A stretch of 15,905 nt of DNA. Origin: Candidatus Bipolaricaulota bacterium (lineage in GTDB: Bacteria; Bipolaricaulota; Bipolaricaulia; UBA7950; UBA9294). The translations under genes were made by a program, and so were the position numbers. Positions 1-6,535 of this stretch are shown here, one piece after another. The notes beneath the pieces are model-generated. The model was not told the DNA's origin. It saw only the letters and a list, made by a program, of their open reading frames with translations, and did no database searches. Numbering within the stretch: the stretch's first letter is position 1; each line of letters opens with the position of its first letter. The stretch is from assembly GCA_021159105.1 (NCBI GenBank), contig JAGGSM010000080.1:1-15905 (forward strand), given 5' to 3'.

Positions 1-1
1 T

Positions 2-877
2 CCGATCATCTTCATCGGAGATGTGGCCATGGTGGCGGACACGTTCTACTCTCCCACCGAGCCTCCTGTCAGTCTCAGCGGGCGCGCCGCGGAGATGAGG
101 CTTGAGCAGGTTATCGCTCAGGCGATAGAGATGGATGCCCCATCCCCGCTGACAAAGGCGGAGGGGACGAGCGGGAGCGGCCTGACCCGCAAGTTGACGA
201 TCCCAGCTGTCATCCTTGCCGCCGCGGCGGATTCGGTGAATCCGTGCACGTTCGCCGTGCTCGTCCTCCTTCTGGGGACGCTTCTCGTGGCGGGAAAGAG
301 GGGAAAGATGTGGCAGGCGGGGCTCGCGTTCATCGCGGCCATTTACGTCTCCTACTTCCTGATGGGGATCGGGATCTTCTCGGCTATTCAGGCCGCTGGC
401 GTGCAGCGACCGTTCATTCTCGCTGTCTCCGGCCTCGCCATTCTCCTCGGCCTCTGGAATACGAAGGACTACTTCGCCTACGGAAAGTGGTTCACCATCG
501 AGGTCCCCAAGCGTTGGCGCCCGACGGTGAAGAAGATCACCGGTTCCGTTGTCTCCGTGCCCGGGGCATTCGCTGTAGGTGTGCTCGATTCTCTCTTTCT
601 CCTGCCATGCTCTTCCGGCCCGTACATCGCCATCCTCGCCCTCCTCTCTAAGACGACGACCCGCTCTCACGGCATCGCTCTTCTGCTCTTCTACAACTTG
701 ATCTTCATCCTCCCGCTGATCATCATCACCATGGCCGTTCATCTCGGCTACACGACAACAGCGCGCGCCGAGAGGTGGCGATCGGAGCGATTGGGTAAAC
801 TGCACCTGATATCTGGTATCATCATGCTCCTGCTCGGCGCGGGGATGATCATTGCAGTCCAGATGGGATACATGTAG
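2..877 (+). CDS. Thioredoxin-like / CcdA-DsbD-type membrane fusion protein, 5' end outside the window
   Basis: The reading frame is open from base 2, so the gene starts before the window; the in-frame GTG at 23 is not the true start. The first residues seen, PIIFIGD, are the cis-proline strand of a thioredoxin fold and match TVPLIFIGDQ in the next gene. A shared stretch ending APSPL (CPSPL next door) follows. After it comes a hydrophobic domain of about six membrane segments. Its first segment carries NPCTFA and a later one LPCSSGPYI, the paired membrane cysteines of CcdA and the DsbD beta domain. Such proteins pass electrons from cytoplasmic thioredoxin across the membrane to exported thiol proteins. 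The stop TAG lies 9 bases before the next ATG, so the two genes look co-transcribed. Family assignment is confident; the exact acceptor (disulfide isomerase, cytochrome c maturation or other) is inference. Confidence 0.82.
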   Translation, partial: PIIFIGDVAMVADTFYSPTEPPVSLSGRAAEMRLEQVIAQAIEMDAPSPLTKAEGTSGSGLTRKLTIPAVILAAAADSVNPCTFAVLVLLLGTLLVAGKRGKMWQAGLAFIAAIYVSYFLMGIGIFSAIQAAGVQRPFILAVSGLAILLGLWNTKDYFAYGKWFTIEVPKRWRPTVKKITGSVVSVPGAFAVGVLDSLFLLPCSSGPYIAILALLSKTTTRSHGIALLLFYNLIFILPLIIITMAVHLGYTTTARAERWRSERLGKLHLISGIIMLLLGAGMIIAVQMGYM

Positions 878-886
878 GAGGCAAGG

Positions 887-1450
887 ATGAGAACTCGGAA
901 TACATCGGTCGCTCTGCTCGTCGCGCTCGTTCTTATGGGCGTAGCGGCTTACGCGCAAGTGCAAACCCAATCGGCAACATCTACAGTACAGGAGCAGGTA
1001 CAGACACCATCTCAGACAGTTTCCCCTCCCGCGGTCAAGCCGAGTGCGAAAGCGCCGATGATCGTCGTCTTCTACGAGGAGGGTTGTCCTCACTGCGTGA
1101 CCATGGAGGGACTGCTCGACGAGCTGCTGGCGGGGCACGAGGAGGATATCCCGGTGGCGCGCTACGAGATTAACGCACCCGGGAGCATGGCCCTGATGTG
1201 GAAGCTATCGGCTCACTATGGGGTCCTGGCAACCACCGTTCCACTGATCTTCATCGGTGATCAGGCGATTGTGGGGGCGGGGCGGGCTCAGGAGTTCAAC
1301 TTGCGCACTGCTGTCGGAGACTGCATTCAATTAGGCTGTCCTTCGCCATTGGAGTACGTTGAAGGGGGAAAGGCTGTGTTGCATGACTTCCTCGTCGTAG
1401 GCGCCTTTGTCGCGTTGTTCCTCATCCTTCTCATGCTGCAGGGCATGTAG
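887..1450 (+). CDS. Exported thioredoxin-like protein with CPHC active site
   Basis: This 187-residue protein starts at an ATG behind GGAGGCAAGG. Residues 1-23 form a Sec signal peptide ending AYA, followed by a Gln/Thr/Ser/Pro-rich linker to about residue 55. The thioredoxin fold follows, with FYEEGCPHC (Cys67, Cys70) and the cis-proline strand TTVPLIFIGD (Pro119). Two further cysteines, 146 and 151, lie just after the fold. Residues about 167-184 are hydrophobic and could anchor the C terminus in the membrane. The domain resembles the end of the thioredoxin-like part of the upstream gene, so the pair look like paralogues working in one thiol relay outside the cytoplasm: the upstream membrane protein would supply electrons and this one would act on substrates. 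No terminator is visible after the stop. Confidence 0.8.
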   Translation: MRTRNTSVALLVALVLMGVAAYAQVQTQSATSTVQEQVQTPSQTVSPPAVKPSAKAPMIVVFYEEGCPHCVTMEGLLDELLAGHEEDIPVARYEINAPGSMALMWKLSAHYGVLATTVPLIFIGDQAIVGAGRAQEFNLRTAVGDCIQLGCPSPLEYVEGGKAVLHDFLVVGAFVALFLILLMLQGM

Positions 1451-1489
1451 GCACTGCGCCCACCAGGCATATATCGCTTCGCGAAGATG

Positions 1490-1498
1490 TGCTATACT
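1490..1498 (+). promoter_or_regulatory. Extended -10 promoter (TGC TATACT) for the sigma-factor gene
   Basis: TATACT at 1493-1498 preceded by TGC fits the extended -10 form TGnTATAAT. The hexamer 17 bases upstream, TATATC, is a poor -35. Transcription would begin near 1505, so the mRNA would start almost at the AAGGAGG ribosome binding site (1505-1511). A 10-base palindrome, CTTCGCGAAG (1477-1486), sits between the -35 and -10 positions and could be an operator, though palindromes of this length are expected by chance in a window this size. Confidence 0.5.
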
Positions 1499-1521
1499 GT
1501 CATCAAGGAGGTGTGAGCGGC

Positions 1522-2325
1522 TTGGTTGAGAGGAGTGCGGAGGTGCTTGCTGGTCTATCGAATGAGCGCTTGATCGAGCTCCTCCGCAGCGTGTCTGACC
1601 AGAACGGAGACTCATCCTACGCTTCGCACCTGCGCGAGGAGATCATCAAGCGCAATATAGGCTTGGTACGCTCGATCGCCTCTACTTTCCTCAATTCAGG
1701 GGAGTTGCTCGATGATCTTGTGCAGGCAGGTTACATAGGCCTGCTGAACGCAGTTAGCAACTTCGATCTAGCGCGCAATATCAAGTTCTCCACCTACGCA
1801 AGCTACCTGATCAAGGGAGAGATTCGCCACTACATCCGCGACAAGCACTCTACGGTTCGCATTCCACAGTGGGTGCAGGCGATGGGGCAGAAGATGAAGG
1901 AGGTGGAGGAGGCGTTCTTCCAGGAGAACGGCCGCCCCCCAAGAATCGCAGAGATCGCCGAGCGCATGGAGCTGTCAGAGAAACAGGTGGTGGAGCTACT
2001 GCGCGGCCGGCAGGCGATGTCGTACGTCTCGATCGATGAAGAGCGGCGCGAACAGGATCCGCGTCCCCCTGCCCCGACCGTTGCCAAGCTGTACGGGCAG
2101 AGCGTGAATCCCCCTTCGGACATTCAGATGAAGATCGCCATCACCATCGAGAAGCTAGCCCAGATGCAGCGACAGGTGATACAAGGGCTGTTCTACCAAG
2201 GGAAGACGCAGGCGGAGATCGGCAGGGAGATGAAGATCTCGCAGAGGCAGGTCTCCCGCATGAAGAGTGAGGCCCTGCGTGCGGTGAAGGGGGCTGTGTT
2301 TGGCGAGGAAGAAGAAGGAGACTAG
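1522..2325 (+). CDS. RNA polymerase sigma factor, SigB/SigF/SigG-like sigma-70 subfamily
   Basis: I choose TTG at 1522 as start because AAGGAGG ends 10 bases before it; GTG at 1513 is one base from that site, and GTG at 1489 lies upstream of the -10 element. This gives 267 residues. Region 2 spans about 38-112 (RNIGLVRSIA, DDLVQAGYIGLL, FSTYASYLIKGEIRHYIRD). A region 3 segment at about 120-190 holds a helix-turn-helix (RPPRIAEIAERMELSEKQV). Region 4 is about 205-258 (GKTQAEIGREMKISQRQVSR). Region 1 of the housekeeping factor is missing, which together with the region 4 sequence points to the alternative SigB/SigF/SigG group. In Gram-positive bacteria those factors serve stress or sporulation and are held by anti-sigma proteins; no recognisable anti-sigma or STAS gene is adjacent here. 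The family call is firm; the regulon is unknown. Confidence 0.9.
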   Translation: MVERSAEVLAGLSNERLIELLRSVSDQNGDSSYASHLREEIIKRNIGLVRSIASTFLNSGELLDDLVQAGYIGLLNAVSNFDLARNIKFSTYASYLIKGEIRHYIRDKHSTVRIPQWVQAMGQKMKEVEEAFFQENGRPPRIAEIAERMELSEKQVVELLRGRQAMSYVSIDEERREQDPRPPAPTVAKLYGQSVNPPSDIQMKIAITIEKLAQMQRQVIQGLFYQGKTQAEIGREMKISQRQVSRMKSEALRAVKGAVFGEEEEGD

Positions 2326-2399
2326 CCCAATGGGAAACTATGCGCTCAGTGGCGTGTAGAACTAAGAAAGGCCGATGCTAGGCATAATCAGGGTAGAGA

Positions 2400-2696
2400 A
2401 TGGACGATGACATGAACGATTTACTAAATCTTATAGGAGACTCGATCCAGAACCTCAGCCAGTGCATCGAGTTGTTCGATGCGGCTCACAAGGATGGGGG
2501 GGTAGAGAAGCTCGCTGCGGTCATCGCGGAGATCGATGAGTACATGCGGGAGATTGACTCCGATCCAATAATCAGATTGGCGTCCATAGATTCCGCAGAG
2601 ATCACTGGACGCCTGAAGAGCATCGAAACAGACCTGGCATCCATCATCTCCGAGCTGGGAGATGATGGACGCGTGCCTGATTCTCAGTTGGCTTGA
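2400..2696 (+). CDS. Acidic helical protein of unknown function, 98 residues
   Basis: I do not recognise this protein. It is very acidic, lacks membrane segments and a signal peptide, has one cysteine, and is predicted by eye to be almost all helix. Residues about 60-90 show a coiled-coil-like hydrophobic spacing. The upstream ribosome binding site is weak for both ATG 2400 and ATG 2412, so the start is uncertain. A CATAAT (2383-2388) could be a -10 element with no convincing -35; otherwise the gene reads from the sigma-factor promoter 74 bases downstream of that gene. It is convergent with the VWA gene, with seven bases between the two stop codons. A partner role for the sigma factor is conceivable from position only. 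Nothing in the sequence proves translation, although the composition looks protein-like rather than random. Confidence 0.55.
   Translation: MDDDMNDLLNLIGDSIQNLSQCIELFDAAHKDGGVEKLAAVIAEIDEYMREIDSDPIIRLASIDSAEITGRLKSIETDLASIISELGDDGRVPDSQLA
2640..2669. other. Perfect 12-bp inverted repeat at the convergent gene ends
   Basis: TCCATCATCTCC (2640-2651) pairs perfectly with GGAGATGATGGA (2658-2669) around a six-base loop. It lies inside the last codons of the 98-residue gene and 35 bases past the stop codon of the minus-strand VWA gene. No T-run follows directly on either strand, so it is not a standard intrinsic terminator. It could stabilise or end transcripts of both genes. Confidence 0.6.
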
Positions 2697-2703
2697 TTCC
2701 TCC

Positions 2704-4134
2704 TCAATTCTTCTTCTCTACCTTGTATCCATTATCAGTTAGGACTACCTGATACTTCGTTGTTTCTCCTGGTTGCACCTTCACGTCATTGATGACGACG
2801 TTCGGATTGCTCAAGAGGACAAGCTTGTACGTTCCAGCCTTGAGCTGCGGCACAGTATCGCCGATGATCCCCTCGAAGACCTTCTGCCCCTGGGAATCGA
2901 AGACCTGGTAACGAACCGTGATTATGCTTTGCACAGCTGCGCGCAACTCTTTGCTGCTCTGTGCGTCGTAGTAAGTGCCGTGCGTGGCGTTTGCAATCTC
3001 GCGTAGCTTCTCCGCTGTGCCGTCTTGGCCAGCAACATCGAAGCCAACAACGTCTATCCGCAGGTCATATCCAGCAGCTAATAGATCTTTCGCCGCCTGG
3101 ACAGGCTTGCCATGACAGGTCTCTTGTCCGTCGCTTACAAGCAGGATCAGCTTCTTGCCGGAAACGTTCGCGAAGTCTCCCTTCGTCTGTTCGAGGGTGT
3201 AGGCGATCGGGGTAGGTCCGCCGGTGGAGATCCCTGCGATTGTCGCATGCAGCGCGGTGCGATCGAGGGTAGAGATGGGTAGGAGAAGCTGACTGTTCTC
3301 GCATCCTCCGAATATGCGCAGACCCACATCCATTCCATCCGGCAGGTCGCTAATGAGATCTGAGAGGACTTGCTTTGCCACGACGATCTTCGTCGATCCC
3401 TCAAACGACTCGCTCATGCTCGATGATGTGTCGAGGATTATCAGTAGGTTCTGCGGCGCTCCGCCCACGGTCAGGGCAAGCGCGCCAGCGGGGAGCAGCT
3501 CGAGGGAACCGAGCACCTTCCCCGTCTCCTGCACCGCAACAGGGTCGCCCATCGCTCCGACTGCATCGATGCTCGGACCGGGACAGCGGGAGCTATCCTC
3601 GTCCGCCGGCACATCGGAGAGGCGCACAAAGGTGAATTGCTGATCCGAAGAGACGAACGGAGAGATGTCGATAGCGCCCGGATATTCATTCACCTCACCG
3701 ACCAGGAGATAGTTGACCCCGTCGCTGCTGATCTCCACCCGACAGGCCTTCTTATTCGTGATGTAGACGAACAGGTCATCGCCGGGTACGTCTCGCAGGA
3801 CGTTATCGGTGAACTGAAGGACCAGCGAGCCGCGCATATCTATCTCGCTCAAGCGGAAACCAAGGGCAACAGCACAGGGGTCGCATCCTTCGCACCCTTG
3901 GCACGGGTTGTCGCAGCAATCCGGCGGGCCGAGCGCTGCGCTGGCGTCCGAGTACGGCAGATCTACACAACTGGCCATATCGTAAGAGACCGCTCTATCA
4001 GCAAATGATATGTCTCCAAGGGGGAAAGTCACCCCCGCGTACGTCGTTGCCTGCGCCAGCGCCACACCAGCTGCCATGGTTACTATTGCCAGGACCAGAA
4101 CTCCAAGAGCCACTTCCCGCCACCTACCGCGCAT
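2704..4134 (-). CDS. Exported VWA-domain protein with Cys-rich N-terminal domain
   Basis: This 476-residue protein starts at the ATG at 4134, behind GGAGGTGG and downstream of a strong promoter. Longer in-frame starts lie upstream of that promoter. Residues 1-28 are a signal peptide (ending ALA). Residues about 35-195 contain ALGPPD and IDMRGSLVLQFTDN followed by VEISSDGVNYLLVG, which resembles the discoidin-like domains of exported surface proteins. Six cysteines in 15 residues (73-87) are inserted there. The VWA domain is at about 228-405 with a complete MIDAS metal site: DTSSS (235-239), Thr308 in GGPTPI and Asp335 in LLVSDGQET. A small beta-sandwich-like C-terminal domain follows (about 408-470). 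VWA domains bind a divalent metal and protein ligands. The gene shares its VWA motifs and MRG start with the protein at 11429, so the two are probably paralogues. Ligand and role are unknown. Confidence 0.85.
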   Translation of the reverse strand: MRGRWREVALGVLVLAIVTMAAGVALAQATTYAGVTFPLGDISFADRAVSYDMASCVDLPYSDASAALGPPDCCDNPCQGCEGCDPCAVALGFRLSEIDMRGSLVLQFTDNVLRDVPGDDLFVYITNKKACRVEISSDGVNYLLVGEVNEYPGAIDISPFVSSDQQFTFVRLSDVPADEDSSRCPGPSIDAVGAMGDPVAVQETGKVLGSLELLPAGALALTVGGAPQNLLIILDTSSSMSESFEGSTKIVVAKQVLSDLISDLPDGMDVGLRIFGGCENSQLLLPISTLDRTALHATIAGISTGGPTPIAYTLEQTKGDFANVSGKKLILLVSDGQETCHGKPVQAAKDLLAAGYDLRIDVVGFDVAGQDGTAEKLREIANATHGTYYDAQSSKELRAAVQSIITVRYQVFDSQGQKVFEGIIGDTVPQLKAGTYKLVLLSNPNVVINDVKVQPGETTKYQVVLTDNGYKVEKKN

Positions 4135-4173
4135 CAAACCACCTCCGCTTGTCTCCACTAATATTACAATTCC

Positions 4174-4202
4174 ATCATAGGACGATTTGTGCTCAATGAC
4201 AA
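4174..4202 (-). promoter_or_regulatory. Strong sigma-70 promoter of the VWA gene
   Basis: On the minus strand TTGTCA (4202-4197) and TATGAT (4179-4174) are 17 bases apart. The predicted transcript starts near 4167, about 33 bases before the ATG at 4134. This fixes the start codon choice for that gene. Confidence 0.75.
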
Positions 4203-4386
4203 GTGTTGCGGTGGAAAAGATACATAGCAGTTTCACAGTGATCGCGGATTTCACACAGACAGTATCTGCAATAGCTGTAACTTGTCTTTCTTCTAACATC
4301 ACGCTCACTGACCCCGATCTTCGGCTGCATGCCGGGTAGGATGGACACTCGGAGGGCAGTTACCAGGGGAGCAAACGGAGATGGTG

Positions 4387-4415
4387 TTGACAGGTCGCCC
4401 TCCTCCGGCTAAGAT
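4387..4415 (+). promoter_or_regulatory. Consensus sigma-70 promoter of tRNA-Leu and probably of the plsX-fab operon
   Basis: TTGACA (4387-4392) and TAAGAT (4410-4415) are 17 bases apart. Transcription would start near 4422, a few bases before the tRNA 5' end at 4426. No terminator is visible between the tRNA and plsX, so this promoter probably also feeds the fatty-acid genes. Confidence 0.8.
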
Positions 4416-4425
4416 GGGCGTTGTT

Positions 4426-4515
4426 GCCGAGGTGGCGGAATTGGCAGACGCGCATGGTTGAGGGCCATGTGGACACATAACGTCCGTGCGGGTTCAAGTC
4501 CCGCCCTCGGCACCA
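4426..4515 (+). tRNA. tRNA-Leu, anticodon GAG
   Basis: A full class II cloverleaf is visible. The acceptor stem GCCGAGG (4426-4432) pairs with CCTCGGC (4505-4511). The D stem is GCG/CGC with GG in its loop. The anticodon stem CATGG/CCATG (4453-4457/4465-4469) encloses TTGAGGG, giving anticodon GAG at 4460-4462, which reads CUC and CUU. A long variable arm with a GGAC/GTCC stem follows (4470-4487). The T arm is GCGGG-TTCAAGT-CCCGC. The discriminator is A4512, and CCA is encoded (4513-4515). Confidence 0.97.
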
Positions 4516-4552
4516 TCCAAAACAAGCCTAGCTGTCCTGGAGATGCCCGATT

Positions 4553-5566
4553 ATGAGGATCTTGTTGGATGTAATGGGCGGAGACCTCCCGCCTGACGAG
4601 TTGATCAAGGGGGGAGTTGCGGCTGGGCACGCGCTGGACATCGACATCCTCTTCTCTGGTGCGAGCGACGTGATCAGCTCAGCCCTTTCCAGGATGCATG
4701 AGCGTATTGGGTCAAGGTTTTCCATCCTTCCATCATCACAGACCATCACCATGACGGAGCCGCCGGTTCAGGCGGTGCGTAAGAAAAAGGACTCTTCTCT
4801 AGTGAACGGCCTGGTCGCCCTCAAGGGGGGAGATGCGGATGCCTTCGTCTCTCCGGGCAACACCGGAGCTGTTGTGGCGGGAGCCGTGTTCATAATTGGG
4901 CGCATCGCCGGAATACCGCGGCCAGGGATCGCAGCGACAATCCCTACAGTAGAGGGCCGAGAGATCATCGTCATCGATGTGGGCGCCAACGTCGATTGCG
5001 CGCCGGACCACCTGCTGTATTTCGCTCTTATGGGAGCGACGTACGCCCGTGACGTGCTCGGGATAGACCACCCGCAGATCGGCCTCCTGAACATCGGCAC
5101 GGAACAGGCAAAGGGGAACAAGCTCGCTCATCGGGTCTACGACCTCCTCTCCGACGCGCCGCTCCCGTTTGCCGGAAATGTGGAGGGGCATCACCTCCTC
5201 ACCGAGCGGCCGGTCGATGTGGTTGTCTGCGACGGGTTCATCGGAAACGTCTTTCTAAAGACCCTTGAAGGGGGAATCTCGGCGGTCTCCTCCATACTTA
5301 GTAAGGGTGTGCACGGAAACTTGCGCGGGCAGGTGGGAGGGCTTATCCTCCGGCCCGTGTTCGCGGAGCTACGGAGGAAGCTGGCCTACAATAGATCAGG
5401 GGGGGCTCCGCTGCTCGGGGTGGATGGATCGATCGTAATCGCGCACGGGCGTTCGGATGCACTGGCGATAGAGTCCGCCATCAGCGCTGCCTACAGGGCG
5501 GCCAAGGCCAGACTCAACGAGAAGATAGCACGAGGGATATCAGGATGGAGCGAAAATGGGATCTAA
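4553..5566 (+). CDS. plsX: Phosphate acyltransferase PlsX
   Basis: PlsX transfers the acyl group of acyl-ACP to inorganic phosphate to make acyl-phosphate, the donor for glycerol-3-phosphate acylation by PlsY in phospholipid synthesis. It is a peripheral membrane enzyme. The 337 residues match the family length. Visible motifs are LLDVMGGD (4-11), VSPGNTGA (99-106), IDVGANVDC (141-149), LLNIGTEQAKGN (178-189), AGNVEG (207-212) and the CDGFIGNV segment (226-233). The ATG at 4553 has GGAG about 10 bases upstream. It follows the tRNA by 37 bases with no visible terminator or separate promoter. Its last 11 bases overlap fabH, so the two are translationally coupled. The frequent upstream neighbour rpmF is absent; a tRNA gene takes that place. 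Confidence 0.96.
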   Translation: MRILLDVMGGDLPPDELIKGGVAAGHALDIDILFSGASDVISSALSRMHERIGSRFSILPSSQTITMTEPPVQAVRKKKDSSLVNGLVALKGGDADAFVSPGNTGAVVAGAVFIIGRIAGIPRPGIAATIPTVEGREIIVIDVGANVDCAPDHLLYFALMGATYARDVLGIDHPQIGLLNIGTEQAKGNKLAHRVYDLLSDAPLPFAGNVEGHHLLTERPVDVVVCDGFIGNVFLKTLEGGISAVSSILSKGVHGNLRGQVGGLILRPVFAELRRKLAYNRSGGAPLLGVDGSIVIAHGRSDALAIESAISAAYRAAKARLNEKIARGISGWSENGI

Positions 5567-6533
5567 GATAGTGGGAAGCGGGAGCTACGTTCCCGACAAG
5601 TGTGTAACAAATAAGGACCTGGAGCGGATAGTCGACACATCGGATGAGTGGATCGTCCGCCGAACTGGGATTCGTGAACGTCACCTGCTGGAGGCCGATG
5701 AGGATCCATCCAAGATGGGGATCGCGGCGGCAAGGGCGGCGTGCGCAGATGCTGAGGCCTCACCGGGCGTGATCGACCTGTTCGTCGTCGCAACCAACTT
5801 TCCGGACATGATCTGTCCCGGTTCATCCCCGTTCATCGCCTCCGGCTTGGGGCTGGACCAGGTTCCGTTCTTCGACCTGAAGGCGGGCTGCTCCGGCTTC
5901 GTGTACGGCCTGGCGGTTGCCGATGGGTTGATAAGAGCGGGAATGTACCGCCACATCCTTCTGCTCGGCAGCGAAGCACTGTCACGAGTGACCGATTGGA
6001 GCGATCGCAAGACGTGCGTCCTGTTCGGTGATGGGGCGGGAGCTGTCCTGCTGGAAGCGGGAAAACAGGATGAGGGCGTGTTGGGCAGCGCCATCTTCGG
6101 AGACAACGATAAGGCGATGCTGTTGCACATGCCGGCCGGTGGGACAAAGGAACCGGCCAGTGATAGCACGCTCGAAAGCGGCGGGCACTTCCTCAAGATG
6201 GAGGGGGCCGGCGTCTACCGGAGCGCTGTCCCGATGATGGAGAGCGCGACCCGTTCCGCCCTCGCCGCGGCGTCCCTCGACCTCGCGGATGTAGATTGGA
6301 TCATCCCCCACCAGGCAAACATCAGGATCATCGACTCCTTGGGCGTCCGCCTCGGGGTGGAAAGGGATAAGATCATCACCAACCTCGACCGCGTGGCCAA
6401 CACCTCCACCGCATCGATCCCCATCGCCCTCGATGAGGCGCGCAAGGACGGCAGGATCAAGAGCGGCGATGTCGTCGTCATGACCGCGTTCGGTGCCGGC
6501 GTCACTTACGGGGCAGTGGTGGTACGCTTCTGA
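5556..6533 (+). CDS. fabH: Beta-ketoacyl-ACP synthase III
   Basis: FabH condenses an acyl-CoA primer, usually acetyl-CoA or a branched acyl-CoA, with malonyl-ACP to begin type II fatty acid synthesis. The 325-residue protein shows the full catalytic triad: Cys112 in KAGCSGF, His252 in PHQAN, and Asn282 in VANTST. TSDEWIVRRTGIRERH (28-43) and FGDGAGAV (157-164) are typical of the family. The ATG lies inside the end of plsX with TGGAG upstream. The stop TGA lies two bases before the fabD ATG. Whether it prefers straight or branched primers cannot be read from the sequence. Confidence 0.97.
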   Translation: MGSKIVGSGSYVPDKCVTNKDLERIVDTSDEWIVRRTGIRERHLLEADEDPSKMGIAAARAACADAEASPGVIDLFVVATNFPDMICPGSSPFIASGLGLDQVPFFDLKAGCSGFVYGLAVADGLIRAGMYRHILLLGSEALSRVTDWSDRKTCVLFGDGAGAVLLEAGKQDEGVLGSAIFGDNDKAMLLHMPAGGTKEPASDSTLESGGHFLKMEGAGVYRSAVPMMESATRSALAAASLDLADVDWIIPHQANIRIIDSLGVRLGVERDKIITNLDRVANTSTASIPIALDEARKDGRIKSGDVVVMTAFGAGVTYGAVVVRF

Positions 6534-6535
6534 TC

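Noticed and set aside
4231..4254. CRP-like half sites (TTTCACAGTGATC) upstream of the minus-strand VWA gene
   Set aside because: The half sites do not have the six-base spacing, and this promoter already has good -35 and -10 boxes.
4135..4308. In-frame extension of the minus-strand VWA gene with an upstream ATG
   Set aside because: It lies across and upstream of a strong promoter, lacks a ribosome binding site, and would bury the signal peptide; ATG 4134 has GGAGGTGG.
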